A stretch of 64,000 nucleotides of DNA from Promethearchaeota archaeon (GCA_016840085.1 JAEOTA010000056.1:35717-99716), one strand, 5' to 3'. Positions 8,523 to 19,158 are shown, counted from the first letter of the stretch. Program-made: numbers and translations. Notes: generated by a model from the letters alone, not told the origin.

Positions 8523-9848
8523 ATGGGAAAAAATTCATGTTTAATAATTGGTCACGGCGCCAGAGAACATGTTATTGGTGAAACTCTTGTTGGAGATGGA
8601 GTAAAATTATTTTCCTTTATGAGTTTTAAAAATGCGGGATTAGAAGATTTAAGTAAAGATATCAAAATTCACTCTGAAACTGATTTTCAAGAGATTATAG
8701 ACTTTTGTAAAGAAAAAAATATTGATTTTGCTGTAATTGGTCCGGAAGCTCCATTAGTAGTTGGAATCGTAGATGCTTTAGAAAAAGTTGGAATCCCATG
8801 CGTTGGGCCAAAAATAGAAGCTGCTCAATTAGAGGGTTCAAAAGTCTTTACCAGAAACTTATTAGAAAAATATAAGATTAAATCAAATGTTAGAAGTAAA
8901 ATGTTTGATTCAATGGAAAGAATAGACAGCTATATCAAAGACATGGGTGTCGAAAACATAGTTGTGAAACCAGAAGGGTTAACTGGGGGTAAAGGAGTTA
9001 AAGTTTATGGTGATCACCTTTTTTCGACACAAGACATTTTAGATTATTGCCAAGAATTAGTAAGCAAAAAAAGTAGATTTCTTTTAGAAGAGAGGTGTGT
9101 GGGTGAAGAATTCACATTGCAGACTTTTGTTGATGGTAAAAATGTAATTGGCTCACCCTTAGTTCAAGATCATAAAAGAGCATATGAAGATGATAAGGGA
9201 CCAAATACAGGAGGGATGGGGAGTTATTCAATGGAAGATCATCTTATGCCTTTTTTTACTCAAAAAGATGTTGATGAAGCTCTCGAAGATATGAAAAAGA
9301 CGGTAGCAGCAGTTAAAGCTGAAACAGGAGTAGGATATAAAGGATTTTTATATGGGCAATTCATGAAAACAGCGAAGGGATTAAAACTAATAGAATTTAA
9401 TTCTCGATGGGGTGATCCTGAAGCGATGAATGTTTTACCACTCCTTGAAGGAAATTTTGTAGATATCTGTTGGTCAATCATAAATGGAAATTTATCACAA
9501 AATATTGAATTTGAAAATAAGGCTACGGTGTGTAAATATTTGGCTCCAGAGGGATATCCTGTGAATCCTAAAAAAGATGAGCAAGTAATTATAAACAAGG
9601 AGAAAATTAACAAAACAGGGGCAAAATACTACTATGCTTCGGTTTATCGAGAAGGTGAAAAGATATTTACTACTACTTCGAGAGCAATGGGAGTATTAGG
9701 GATTGCAGATTCTTTAGAAGAAGCTGAAAAAATTAGTGAATCCGGAGTTGCATGTATAGAGGGTAGACTCTTTCATAGAAAGGATGTAGGTACACGGAGG
9801 TTATTACAGAAGCGAATTGATCACATGAATTCCCTTTTAAAAAAATAA
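8523..9848 (+). CDS. purD: Phosphoribosylamine--glycine ligase (GARS)
   Basis: Second step of purine synthesis: ATP-dependent ligation of glycine to phosphoribosylamine. It begins with the Rossmann-like N-terminus (CLIIGHGAREHVI, the GGREHA region of PurD) and then an ATP-grasp fold: VVKPEGLTGGKGVKV near residue 157, the flexible loop TGGMGSYS near 230 and the metal-binding segment FNSRWGDPEAMN near 318. Length of 441 is normal. No other purine gene is nearby, so it is a stand-alone locus. It is divergent from the nitroreductase gene, sharing about 100 bases of upstream DNA. Confidence 0.95.
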   Translation: MGKNSCLIIGHGAREHVIGETLVGDGVKLFSFMSFKNAGLEDLSKDIKIHSETDFQEIIDFCKEKNIDFAVIGPEAPLVVGIVDALEKVGIPCVGPKIEAAQLEGSKVFTRNLLEKYKIKSNVRSKMFDSMERIDSYIKDMGVENIVVKPEGLTGGKGVKVYGDHLFSTQDILDYCQELVSKKSRFLLEERCVGEEFTLQTFVDGKNVIGSPLVQDHKRAYEDDKGPNTGGMGSYSMEDHLMPFFTQKDVDEALEDMKKTVAAVKAETGVGYKGFLYGQFMKTAKGLKLIEFNSRWGDPEAMNVLPLLEGNFVDICWSIINGNLSQNIEFENKATVCKYLAPEGYPVNPKKDEQVIINKEKINKTGAKYYYASVYREGEKIFTTTSRAMGVLGIADSLEEAEKISESGVACIEGRLFHRKDVGTRRLLQKRIDHMNSLLKK

Positions 9849-9946
9849 ATAATAATTTTTTATATAGTAATTTATCTCATTATTAGATTATTATATTCTA
9901 TAATCATCATATTATAATAATATTATAATTAAATTCTACTTGAATT

Positions 9947-10429
9947 ATGGATTGGCATGAAAAAAACGCTGAATTTAATGCTTTAATTAGACAACTTTTT
10001 CACGATGATGATTGGCAAAAAAGAGCTGATGCTGCGAGGCATTTAGGTATATTAAAGGACGGAAGAGCAATAAATTTATTATGTAGAGCACTTAGAACAG
10101 AAGAAGATCATATCGTTATTAACAAAATAATCGAATCATTAGGTAGAATAGGAGATGGAAGAGCAACTCTGAGAATTATTGAGAAACTGAGGGAGGAAAA
10201 AGAAAGAATAGAGCCAGATAAATATAGAATAATATATATCTTAGAAAGTTTAACAAGCATTAAAGATAAACGCGCATTAGCTTATATTGGGTCGTTCTTA
10301 GATTCCTCAGATAATGAAGTAAGAGAATTAGCTTATAAAGCTTTTGATATAATAGAGCCTAATTGGAGAGAAATAATAAAGAAAGAAAGAAAGAAATCAA
10401 TTCAGGATATTTTTAAAATTAATGATTAG
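9947..10429 (+). CDS. HEAT-repeat protein
   Basis: The protein has 160 residues in about four HEAT/PBS-lyase-like helical repeats: DWQKRADAARHLGILKDGRA, then IVINKIIESLGRIGDGRA, then a helix pair near 85-100, then DNEVRELAYKAFDII. Such repeats are protein-protein interaction scaffolds. No enzymatic motif is present. The gene is isolated by about 100 bases from purD and 150 bases from the HAD gene. The partner is unknown. Confidence 0.8.
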   Translation: MDWHEKNAEFNALIRQLFHDDDWQKRADAARHLGILKDGRAINLLCRALRTEEDHIVINKIIESLGRIGDGRATLRIIEKLREEKERIEPDKYRIIYILESLTSIKDKRALAYIGSFLDSSDNEVRELAYKAFDIIEPNWREIIKKERKKSIQDIFKIND

Positions 10430-10577
10430 GTAAATCTCTTTTTCTCTATACTTTTGTTTAGTTTTAATTTATAATAAAGACTTAATAAGTAGATTATTAT
10501 GATTCCTTTATACTTTTTATTTTAAATTTATGAGTAAATTTGTATAAAACTAAGTAAGGTGTCATAATCTGAAAAAA

Positions 10578-11675
10578 TTGTGCGCATGTTGGGATTTAGA
10601 AGGACCTATTAGTATACTTGATTTTGCAGCAGAATTGGGAAAAGAATTAAGCAAAAAATCTCAATTAAATCTAAGAAACTATAATATGGGAGATTTTTTC
10701 AAAATGATTTCAAATTATGATGATTACATAATTGATATTCCAGGAGTTAAAGAAAAATTAAACATTCCTGATTATCAGCCTGGTGATACGCTTAGAATTA
10801 TGGCTCCTTTGTATGTTGCTAGTTATACTGATACGGAATTAATTAACCTTGCTAGAAGTAACCTTGGATTATTACCTGGATGTAAAGAATTGATGAAAAT
10901 TTTACATAAAGATTGGGATATCTATGTTATTTCTACAAGCTATACTCATTTTGCTCACACGGTAACAGCAGCTTTAGATATTCCAAAAGATCATGTGTAC
11001 TGCACAGATTTTAATATTAAAAAATTAACAGAAGGTTTGAACGATATAAAAAGCTCTGTAGATGTTTTAATTCGAGAAATATTTCAAAAATATCTTAATA
11101 ATAATAAGGACCTTAATACTGTTATTGAGGATTTGAATAATTTCTTTTGGAAAGGGGAAGAATCTGATTTTATTAAAGTGATGAATAAAATAAAAGTTAG
11201 AGGAGGAAAACGTAAGGAATTAGCAGTAGAAGAGATATCCAAAAAAATAGGTATTCCTATTTCAGAGATGATTGCTTTAGGCGATTCAATTACAGATATT
11301 GATATGCTTCAAAGATTAAAAAATGAAGATGGTATTGCTATCTCTTTTAATGGAAATAGATTTAGCTTAAAGAGAGCTAATGTCGCAGTAACCAGTCCAA
11401 ACAATCTAGGAACTTTACCCATTTTTCAATTTAAAAAAGATATATATAATTTTTTAGATAGTTGGGAATTAAAATATGAAACTTTTAAACATGATCCAAA
11501 AAAAATCTCAAATGAATTAATTTCAAATGAGTCCAAATACTACTTTATTAAATATAATTTTATACCAGATCTAAGAGATTTGACAAATAAATCAAAAGAA
11601 CAAATAGAAGAAATAACGTTAATTCAGGAAAGAATGAGGAAAAAAGTCCGTGGTTGGGGAGGTACTTTAGGATAG
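10578..11675 (+). CDS. HAD-superfamily hydrolase, EhaR-like
   Basis: Probable phosphatase or phosphotransferase. The nucleophile motif is near the N-terminus (CWDLEGPIS, with the catalytic Asp in WDLEG), a Thr/Ser motif lies in YVISTSYTHF, and the acidic motif is ALGDSITDIDML near residue 235. DxEGPI in place of the usual DxDGTL is typical of an archaeal branch that includes EhaR of energy-converting hydrogenase clusters; no hydrogenase gene is nearby. The start is uncertain: TTG at 10578 or CTG at 10569 (which would add LKK, giving the usual KK before the first strand). The last 90 residues are a charged helical tail. The substrate is unknown. Confidence 0.8.
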   Translation: MCACWDLEGPISILDFAAELGKELSKKSQLNLRNYNMGDFFKMISNYDDYIIDIPGVKEKLNIPDYQPGDTLRIMAPLYVASYTDTELINLARSNLGLLPGCKELMKILHKDWDIYVISTSYTHFAHTVTAALDIPKDHVYCTDFNIKKLTEGLNDIKSSVDVLIREIFQKYLNNNKDLNTVIEDLNNFFWKGEESDFIKVMNKIKVRGGKRKELAVEEISKKIGIPISEMIALGDSITDIDMLQRLKNEDGIAISFNGNRFSLKRANVAVTSPNNLGTLPIFQFKKDIYNFLDSWELKYETFKHDPKKISNELISNESKYYFIKYNFIPDLRDLTNKSKEQIEEITLIQERMRKKVRGWGGTLG

Positions 11676-11917
11676 AATAATTAAAATTTACGAGATGGAA
11701 TCTATTTGCCATTTTATGTATTACAATTGAGAGCTTTTTTTTAACTATATTAAAATCTAGAACAAACTCCAACGTAGAGAAAAAATATATTTTTTAATTC
11801 CTATATTTTTATTTAAGAAATGATTAATTTAATCTTTCAAAATTTATATATTGACAAATAATCATTTTTCTTAAATTAATATCATAATCTAATAGATTAA
11901 TTGAGGTATGATTGAAA

Positions 11918-14900
11918 ATGTCAACCGCATTTGAAGATAAAAATAGATTAAATCGAATTATATCTGAAAATATCGATGATCCAATCTTTTTGTTAAATGA
12001 GAAATTTACTTGTGAATATACCAATTCTAAAATTTTAGGAGAAAATAAACTTTTTATTGATTTTATTCACCCAAATGAAACTAAGCATATAATAAAATTA
12101 TTAAAAATTGTTTTGAAAATTGGGAATGGGATTGGGGAAGCAAGGATGAAGCTCGAAGTTAATCAATATGATTGGTTTGAAATTAGAGGTAAACGAATTC
12201 AGCTTGATAATAAAACAAAAAAAATATTTCTCATTTGTAGGGATATTACAAATTATAAAAAAAAGGAGGAATATTATAAAGAAAGTCAGGAAAAGCTCAA
12301 TAAATTGGCGGATTCATTACCAGAAATTAGATATTGGAAATTTCTTCAATCGAAAGAAGGAATCAAAATAGTTCAAAAAACTCGGGAAATGTTAGAGCTT
12401 GTAATTGATAATATACCTCAATTAATTTATTGGAAAGATAAAAACTTGGTGTATTTAGGGTGTAATAAAAATTATGCTCAAATAAATGAGATTCAAGAAC
12501 CCTCTAATATTGTTGGCAAGACAGATAACGATTTAATCTGGTTAAAGAATAATTCATCGCACATCCAAGAGAGAGAGACACAAGTAATAAAAACTAATAA
12601 AGCAGATTATGATGTTACTGAATTATTAAGTACTCCTGATGGCAATCAGGCTTGGTTTGAAATCAATAGAATCCCTTTACACGATTTAGAAGGTAATGTT
12701 GTAGGAATCCTCGTTACTTATGAAAATATCACTGGTCGAAAAACTGCTGAGCAAAAATTAAAAGAATCTGAAGAAAAATATCGTGGAATACTTGAAAATA
12801 TAAAAGAAAGTTATTTTGAAGTTGATTTAAGAGGTAATATCACTTTTTTTAATGATTCATTATGTGACCTTATTGAATATTCACGAAATGAACTTTTGGG
12901 ATTGAATTATAAATATATTATGGATGAGGAAAATCGAAAAGAAATTTTTAGAGGATTTAATGAAGTTTATAAAACTGGTGAACCTTTAAGTCATTTTCAA
13001 TATCAATTTAAGATAAAATCTGGAAAAACTGTCATTTGTGAAACTTCAGTTTATTTGAATTATGATTCTAAAGGAAATAAAATTGGATTTAGAGGTATAA
13101 CAAGTGAAATTACGGAAAAATACATCTTAGAACAAAAGATTAAAGAGTCAGAAGAAAAATATCGAACAATTTTCAATGCAAGCCCAGATTATATTTTTAT
13201 AACTGATATCAATGGAAATATTTTAGAGATGAATCCTATAATGTTAAAAAGAATTGGCGTGACTTTAGAAGAAGTTCGTGGAAGAAATTTTTCTGAATTT
13301 TATACAGGTGATAAACTTGATGAATTACAAAAAGTTGGTGAAAAAATTAGGGAAGGAAAAATGGTCAAAGGAATTGAATTTAAATCTAAGTCTAAACTTG
13401 GAGAAATTATTGAATATGAAATTAATTCTGTCCCTTTAATGGAAGATGGAAATGTGACCAAAATATTGAATTTAGCACGAGATGTATCATTTCGAAAAGA
13501 AGCTGAAAAACGATTAAGAGAATCTGAAAAACAATATAGAAATATTATCGAAAATACTAAAGATACAATTGTTATTATAGGTTTAGATGGAAAATTTAAG
13601 TATATTTCCCCCCAACTTACTACGATGTTAGGTGGTCGCGAGGTTAATCTTCAAGCTGAATTGTTTTCAAATATTCATCCTGATGATATTAAAAATCTTG
13701 TAGATTTGTTTTCTAAAGCTGTAAGAGAAAAAAATGTCTTAACCGGAGAAGAAGTTGAATTTCGAGCATTACATCAAAATGGTCATTACATCTGGTTATC
13801 GAGTTCATCAAAAAATTATCAAGATGAAGATGGAAATATGATTGGTTTTATTACTTTAATACGCGATATAACTGATAAGAAAATTGCTGAACAGAAACTA
13901 AAAGAATCTGAAAAAAAGTATCGCCATTTATTCAAAAGTTCTCCTTACGGGATTATCTTAGTAAATAGAAAAGGACAAATTATAGATGCGAATCCCGCAA
14001 CTGAGATTTTATTTGGGAGAAATATGGAGGAATTAATAAATGAAAGCTTTTTAAATATAAGAATAAAACCCGAAAAGATTTTACCAGTATTTAAACAAAG
14101 GTATGAAGCAATTCTCAAGGGAAAAGTACCAACACCTTTAGAAATACAAATTACTAGATCTCAAGATAGAGGAAAAATATGGATAAACATTGATGATTCA
14201 TTAGTGGAAGTTGGAGGTGAAATGCTTTTTCAAGTCATAATACAGGATATAACTGAAAAAAAAATTGCTGAACAGAAATTAAAGAAATCTCAAGAAGAAT
14301 TGCAGATTTTAAATCGTGAGTTAGAACAGAAAGTCAAAGAAAGAACTAAAAATTTAATAGAATCTGAAAGACAATATCGTACAACGATAAATTCATTAGC
14401 AGATCCTCTTCATGTCGTAGATAAAGATTTAAGATTAATTTTAATCAATAAAGAACTTCATAACTGGCTTAAAGAACTCAATTTGAATTCAAACATATTT
14501 GGTAAACAGGTCTTTGAAGCGTTCCCATTTTTACCCCCTAAGGTTCATGAAGAATATATGCAAGTATTTGATACGGGAATACCTCTCATTACTAAAGAAA
14601 CCACAATACTGAACAATTTTGATGTCATTACTGAAACTCGAAAAATCCCGATCTTTCGTGAAGGAAAAGTTGAGCAAGTAATTACAATAATACGAAATAT
14701 CACTGAAAGTTTCAAATTAGAGCAAGAATTGCGTCAATCTGAGAGGAAATTAAGAGAGCAAAATATTGAGTTAATGAAAATGGATAAAATAAAAAATGAT
14801 TTTATAAGTATGGCGGCGCATGAGTTAAAGACTCCTTTAATTTCAATTTCGGGATACACTGATTATATACTTTTGAAACATAGAAATCATCTAAATCCAG

Positions 14901-15481
14901 AAATTACAGAAGATTTAAGAATTGTGCAACGAAATGTTAACAGATTGGAAATATTAATGGATCAATTACTTGATGTAATGAAGATTGACGAAGATAAATT
15001 AAAATTGCAGGTAGAACCTACTAATATATGTAAAATAATTAATAACTGCCTTAATGAATTAAGTTATTTGATTAATGAAAAGAATCTTGAGATAATTCTT
15101 AATATTGATCCTGAAATGATGTTGAATGTAGACCCAACTCGAATTATGACTGTTTTTTCTAACTTGATCTCAAATGCAATAAAATTTACACCTGACTATG
15201 GGTGGATTGAAATATCTACCAAAAAAGATAAAAATAAATATTTTTTTGAAATAAAAGATAACGGGATTGGATTAACAGAAAGCGAAATTGGGCGGTTATT
15301 CAAAAAATTTGAAAGGATTAAACAACCGATAATAAGTAAAAGTAGTATTATAAAAGATACTGGAACTGGTCTGGGTCTTTATATTACTAAAGGTATAGTT
15401 AATGCACATGGCGGAGAAATCTGGGCAACTTCTGAAGGTGAAAATAAAGGATCTACTTTTATCTTTGCATTACCATTTTAA
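11918..15481 (+). CDS. Multi-PAS sensor histidine kinase
   Basis: Large sensor kinase of about 1187 residues with no membrane segment, so likely cytosolic. Seven PAS/PAC sensor units follow one another, most linked by the stereotyped helix EQKLKESEEKYR. A HisKA dimerisation domain follows with the phospho-acceptor His in AAHELKTPL (residue about 968), then the ATPase domain with N box SNLISNAIKFTP, G1 IKDNGIGL and G2 TGTGLGLYI. It is a complete kinase, but no response regulator is encoded in the window, so the partner lies elsewhere or is absent. PAS ligands (haem, flavin, small molecules) cannot be assigned. An in-frame TTG is at 11912; the ATG at 11918 follows a GAGGT-like site at 11903. 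Confidence 0.93.
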   Translation: MSTAFEDKNRLNRIISENIDDPIFLLNEKFTCEYTNSKILGENKLFIDFIHPNETKHIIKLLKIVLKIGNGIGEARMKLEVNQYDWFEIRGKRIQLDNKTKKIFLICRDITNYKKKEEYYKESQEKLNKLADSLPEIRYWKFLQSKEGIKIVQKTREMLELVIDNIPQLIYWKDKNLVYLGCNKNYAQINEIQEPSNIVGKTDNDLIWLKNNSSHIQERETQVIKTNKADYDVTELLSTPDGNQAWFEINRIPLHDLEGNVVGILVTYENITGRKTAEQKLKESEEKYRGILENIKESYFEVDLRGNITFFNDSLCDLIEYSRNELLGLNYKYIMDEENRKEIFRGFNEVYKTGEPLSHFQYQFKIKSGKTVICETSVYLNYDSKGNKIGFRGITSEITEKYILEQKIKESEEKYRTIFNASPDYIFITDINGNILEMNPIMLKRIGVTLEEVRGRNFSEFYTGDKLDELQKVGEKIREGKMVKGIEFKSKSKLGEIIEYEINSVPLMEDGNVTKILNLARDVSFRKEAEKRLRESEKQYRNIIENTKDTIVIIGLDGKFKYISPQLTTMLGGREVNLQAELFSNIHPDDIKNLVDLFSKAVREKNVLTGEEVEFRALHQNGHYIWLSSSSKNYQDEDGNMIGFITLIRDITDKKIAEQKLKESEKKYRHLFKSSPYGIILVNRKGQIIDANPATEILFGRNMEELINESFLNIRIKPEKILPVFKQRYEAILKGKVPTPLEIQITRSQDRGKIWINIDDSLVEVGGEMLFQVIIQDITEKKIAEQKLKKSQEELQILNRELEQKVKERTKNLIESERQYRTTINSLADPLHVVDKDLRLILINKELHNWLKELNLNSNIFGKQVFEAFPFLPPKVHEEYMQVFDTGIPLITKETTILNNFDVITETRKIPIFREGKVEQVITIIRNITESFKLEQELRQSERKLREQNIELMKMDKIKNDFISMAAHELKTPLISISGYTDYILLKHRNHLNPEITEDLRIVQRNVNRLEILMDQLLDVMKIDEDKLKLQVEPTNICKIINNCLNELSYLINEKNLEIILNIDPEMMLNVDPTRIMTVFSNLISNAIKFTPDYGWIEISTKKDKNKYFFEIKDNGIGLTESEIGRLFKKFERIKQPIISKSSIIKDTGTGLGLYITKGIVNAHGGEIWATSEGENKGSTFIFALPF

Positions 15482-15610
15482 TTTTATTTAATTAAGAGTT
15501 CAATTATTTTTTATTTAATAACAAACAGAAATTTATTTACCTGTTATATTATATTATTGATTTTTCATAAACTAGAGTATTGAAATGTCTTATTTGTTTA
15601 GAAATTCAAA

Positions 15611-17764
15611 ATGGCTACATTAATTATTACTGAAAAAAATAAAGCAGCAGAAGCTATAGCAAAAGCGTTAGGTACCGCTAAAGTAATAAAGAAAGCCAAA
15701 TCCTTAAATATATATATTATTCCTTCGAAAAATATATATGTTGTCCCACTTCGTGGACACATTCTTGAATATAAAAATACTGATAGCTATAAAAGTTGGA
15801 CAAAGACAAATCCAAGGGAAATAATTACAAACCCAAAAGCAATTAAGAAAATTCCTATAAGTTATGCTTACCCCTATATTAATGCTTTAAAGGAATATTC
15901 AAAAATTTCAGATCATTGTGTTATAGGGACGGATGCTGATATTGAAGGATGTAACATTGGATTATTTGATGCACTTCCGTTTGTAAGACAGGGAAATCCT
16001 CATATAAAACTATCACAAATGTGGCTTAGTTCTCTTCAAAAAACTGAAATAATAAATAAGTATAATAACCTTATAGCACCAAAATATAGTTGGGGTGAAT
16101 CAGGAGAAACAAGAGCTTATATAGATGCATTTATAGGGTTTTCAGCTACTCGTGAAGTTACTAACACTCTTCGCCCACTTTTAAATAAATTTAGAATTCA
16201 ATTTACTTCAATTGGTAGAGTTCAAACCAGCCTTCTATATTTAATTTATTTAAGAGAACAGGATATAGTTAATTTTATTCCTGAACCATATTTTTTAATT
16301 GATGCCATTTTATCTCATAATAAAGGAACTTTCATTGCTCATCATCAATTCAATCCTTTTAACAAGAATGAAAAATCCAAAGCAAATCAAATTTTTCAGA
16401 AGATTAAAGATGAGAAAAAAGGGAAAATTATTGATAATTCTAAAAAATCAAATAAAAGATTCCCTCCTCCTCCATTGAATACTTCAAAAGCTCTTGTACT
16501 TTTAACTAAAAATCTAAAGATTACCGCGAATACTGCATTGAGAACTATGAATACATTATATCTTAATAAAATAATTTCCTATCCCAGAACGGATAGCGAT
16601 GTATACAAATCAAGTTTTAATCATCTTGAAATTTTAAAAAAGATCTCTTCACATTCTCAATTTGGGAATTATACAACAAATTTATTAAAAAATAATCGAA
16701 TAAATCCAACAATAGGAAAGAAAGATGCAGGAGATCATCCTCCAATAACGCCTCTAGAAAGTTTAGAGATAAATAGTCCAAAATTAGAAAATGATTTGCA
16801 GAAAAAAGTTTATGCTCTGCTAACAAGGCATTATCTCGCTCTATTTGGGGAAGCTGCGATAGAATCAAAACAATTATTAAAAATCCTGATTAAAGAGGAG
16901 CTATTTCAAGCTCAACTTGTATACTTGATTTCTCCAGGATATCTTAAAATTGCTCCTTTTCTTAAACCTAAATATAACGAGATTATTCAAATTTTTGGAA
17001 ATGAAATTCCAATAAATGAAATCTTATTTCTAGATAAAGAAACCAAACCTCAACCAAGATATACCGATACTTCTCTACTTAAATTAATGGATAAAAATCA
17101 TTTAGGTACAAAATCAACAAGACCGATAATAATTAGATTATTACAAACTCGCAATTTGATAAAAAGAATCAAATATACATATTCCATAACCGATCTAGGT
17201 AAATTTTTAATTGAACATCTAATAAAGATATGGATGCCGTTTTTAGAGCCCAATTTTACTAAAAGAGTAGAAGAAAAACTGGAAGACATTAAAAATAAAA
17301 GAAGAAAAATGTACGATGTTGTAAATGATATAAGAACAGAATTTTTGGAATTATTTGACAAGTTTATAGCTAGTAAGAAAGAATTAATTTCTAACGCTAA
17401 TAATTATAAAATAAATTTTACTATACCTCTTACTACTTCAAATTGTCCTTACTGTAAAACAAGTCCAATGAAATTCATAAATTTAAAGAACAAAAGATTT
17501 TTAGTTTGCGCAGATGATAATTGCAAAAAATATTTATCATTACCAAAGAATGGAAAAATAGAGTTATTAGAATCAACGTGTTCTATTTGTAAATTCAATA
17601 TTTTTAAAATTTCTCTTAAAAAGAATAATAAATTTTACAATTATTATTTATGTCCTCAATGTTGGAATGAAGGCTTTAAAGATAATTCAGGTAAAGGTTT
17701 TTGTTCAAATTGTAAAGAATATAAAATATTTAAGGATGATTGCATAAAAAAAAATAAATCATAA
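15611..17764 (+). CDS. topA: Type IA DNA topoisomerase
   Basis: Relaxes negatively supercoiled DNA by a transient 5'-phosphotyrosine break. The Toprim domain starts with TLIITEKNKAAEAIAKALG and has the acidic triad D108, D110, E112 (TDADIEG). The catalytic tyrosine is Y324 in ISYPRTDSD. The C-terminus carries two zinc-ribbon-like units, the first with CPYC and CADDNC, the second with CSIC and CPQC, plus a last CSNC segment. Length of 717 is normal for archaeal topoisomerase I/III. No helicase domain is fused, so it is not a reverse gyrase. Confidence 0.94.
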   Translation: MATLIITEKNKAAEAIAKALGTAKVIKKAKSLNIYIIPSKNIYVVPLRGHILEYKNTDSYKSWTKTNPREIITNPKAIKKIPISYAYPYINALKEYSKISDHCVIGTDADIEGCNIGLFDALPFVRQGNPHIKLSQMWLSSLQKTEIINKYNNLIAPKYSWGESGETRAYIDAFIGFSATREVTNTLRPLLNKFRIQFTSIGRVQTSLLYLIYLREQDIVNFIPEPYFLIDAILSHNKGTFIAHHQFNPFNKNEKSKANQIFQKIKDEKKGKIIDNSKKSNKRFPPPPLNTSKALVLLTKNLKITANTALRTMNTLYLNKIISYPRTDSDVYKSSFNHLEILKKISSHSQFGNYTTNLLKNNRINPTIGKKDAGDHPPITPLESLEINSPKLENDLQKKVYALLTRHYLALFGEAAIESKQLLKILIKEELFQAQLVYLISPGYLKIAPFLKPKYNEIIQIFGNEIPINEILFLDKETKPQPRYTDTSLLKLMDKNHLGTKSTRPIIIRLLQTRNLIKRIKYTYSITDLGKFLIEHLIKIWMPFLEPNFTKRVEEKLEDIKNKRRKMYDVVNDIRTEFLELFDKFIASKKELISNANNYKINFTIPLTTSNCPYCKTSPMKFINLKNKRFLVCADDNCKKYLSLPKNGKIELLESTCSICKFNIFKISLKKNNKFYNYYLCPQCWNEGFKDNSGKGFCSNCKEYKIFKDDCIKKNKS

Positions 17765-17812
17765 ACTTCTATTATTATCAAAATAAAAGATCTATATTTT
17801 TGGTTTTACAAA

Positions 17813-18313
17813 ATGAATAAATTTGGATTTATCTCTTTATTACTTACATTTGTTCTTTATTTTCTTCAGTTTATACCTATGGGGATTTCCTTCCAATTTG
17901 AAACTCCATTCATAATCACTCTGGTTAAAATTCCAATTCATATTTTTGCTTATGAAAATAATGAAATCTTTTTTTGGGGGATAATAGCAAATGGAAATTT
18001 CCAATTCTGGTTTAATATTAATATTTTAACTGGTATTTTTTTATTAATTCTCACACCACTTGCAGCAGTTTTAAATATTTTTGGCTTTTGTAAAGAAAAT
18101 AAAACTGGAAAAAAATTAATGAATGCGAATTTCGTCATATTATTGATTATTTTTTTATACATTATTATTGGGATTCCTATATACAGTGAAGAAATTTTTG
18201 GAATTCAATTTGGATATTTTGATATCTTTCTTTATCTCAATTATGGATTTTTTATTCTGTTAATTAATGTTATAATCGCTGGAATAGCTTACTTTACACA
18301 CCCAATTAAATAA
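17813..18313 (+). CDS. Small membrane protein, first of a related pair
   Basis: The protein has 166 residues and four predicted membrane segments (about 3-24, 60-85, 105-125, 135-160) with a loop of about 35 residues between the first two that contains FFWGIIANGNFQFW. The gene directly downstream encodes a protein with the same plan and a similar loop (YYWGYTTNGHGVF). I do not recognise the family. Pairing suggests a heteromeric membrane complex; function unknown. Confidence 0.65.
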   Translation: MNKFGFISLLLTFVLYFLQFIPMGISFQFETPFIITLVKIPIHIFAYENNEIFFWGIIANGNFQFWFNINILTGIFLLILTPLAAVLNIFGFCKENKTGKKLMNANFVILLIIFLYIIIGIPIYSEEIFGIQFGYFDIFLYLNYGFFILLINVIIAGIAYFTHPIK

Positions 18314-18329
18314 GTGGAGGATCTTTTAA

Positions 18330-18806
18330 ATGGCATTAAAATCAGGTATTTTTGCTGGAATAATCGCATTTATAATTGCTTTCATAGCTGAGTTCCCTAT
18401 ATATCCCCCTGAAAATTGGGTAATCAACTTTAAATTATTTTCTTTACACAAAACTAATTTCTATTACTGGGGCTATACAACTAATGGTCACGGTGTATTC
18501 ACGCCCCTTTTAGGCTCTATTCCTGAATGTCTTATTTCTGTTTGTTTTTGGTCTTTTATCTTTATTATTGGATTGAATTCTATAATGGCCTCAACTTCTA
18601 AAGCAAATCTAAACAATTCTTTAAAATTATTTAAGTTAAATATTTTATTACTGATTTTAATATTAATTATATTTAGTTGGATAGCAGTAACATTAATTTT
18701 AGAAGATTTTAGCTCTTTTTTTGATATTATTGGATTAGGTTATTACTTAACTATTAGTGTTTTGATTCTTAATATAATTGCAGTAAAGAAAGTAAAAAAA
18801 TTATAA
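18330..18806 (+). CDS. Small membrane protein, second of a related pair
   Basis: The protein has 158 residues and four membrane segments, and resembles the protein encoded 16 bases upstream: a short cytosolic start, one helix, an outer loop with YYWGYTTNGHGVFTPLLG, then three helices. A ribosome-binding site (GTGGAGG) sits about 10 bases before the ATG. The tight spacing shows an operon. No recognised domain. Confidence 0.65.
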   Translation: MALKSGIFAGIIAFIIAFIAEFPIYPPENWVINFKLFSLHKTNFYYWGYTTNGHGVFTPLLGSIPECLISVCFWSFIFIIGLNSIMASTSKANLNNSLKLFKLNILLLILILIIFSWIAVTLILEDFSSFFDIIGLGYYLTISVLILNIIAVKKVKKL

Positions 18807-18819
18807 CACGTTCTGCCTT

Positions 18820-19158
18820 CTAAAAGAAATTTCTCGTCTCGAATCTATATGCTGCTCGCGTTAAACCTACATAATTATCTGAGATTTTATAAAACATTTT
18901 ACCATTTACAATTTTCTTCTGTAAGTAATTATTTTTTAGAGTATGATTGAGAGCGCCGATCATAGTCCCTAGCGTGACTGCTCCTATAAACCCATGCTGT
19001 TTTTTAGTTACTCTTATTAATTCAAGCTCAGAATGCCACTGACCATCGAGTAAAGCTATTAGAATTTCGTTTTTAATTGGAGTTTTAATATCCTTAATTT
19101 TATTAAATAAAATTGAATAGCTAGGTTTATAGTATTTATTTTCCTCAATTCCTTCCAT
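18820..19158 (-). CDS. Winged-helix-like small protein
   Basis: The protein has 112 residues. Residues 28-100 read as a winged-helix fold: helix IKNEILIALLDGQWHSELELIRVT, a second helix pair GAVTLGTMIGALNHTLKNNYL, then a beta wing (QKKIVNGKMFYKISDNYVGL). It is likely a DNA-binding regulator or an adaptor using the same fold. It lies just downstream of the actin gene on the same strand, with about 110 bases between. A regulatory link to the actin gene is possible but unproven. Confidence 0.6.
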   Translation of the reverse strand: MEGIEENKYYKPSYSILFNKIKDIKTPIKNEILIALLDGQWHSELELIRVTKKQHGFIGAVTLGTMIGALNHTLKNNYLQKKIVNGKMFYKISDNYVGLTRAAYRFETRNFF

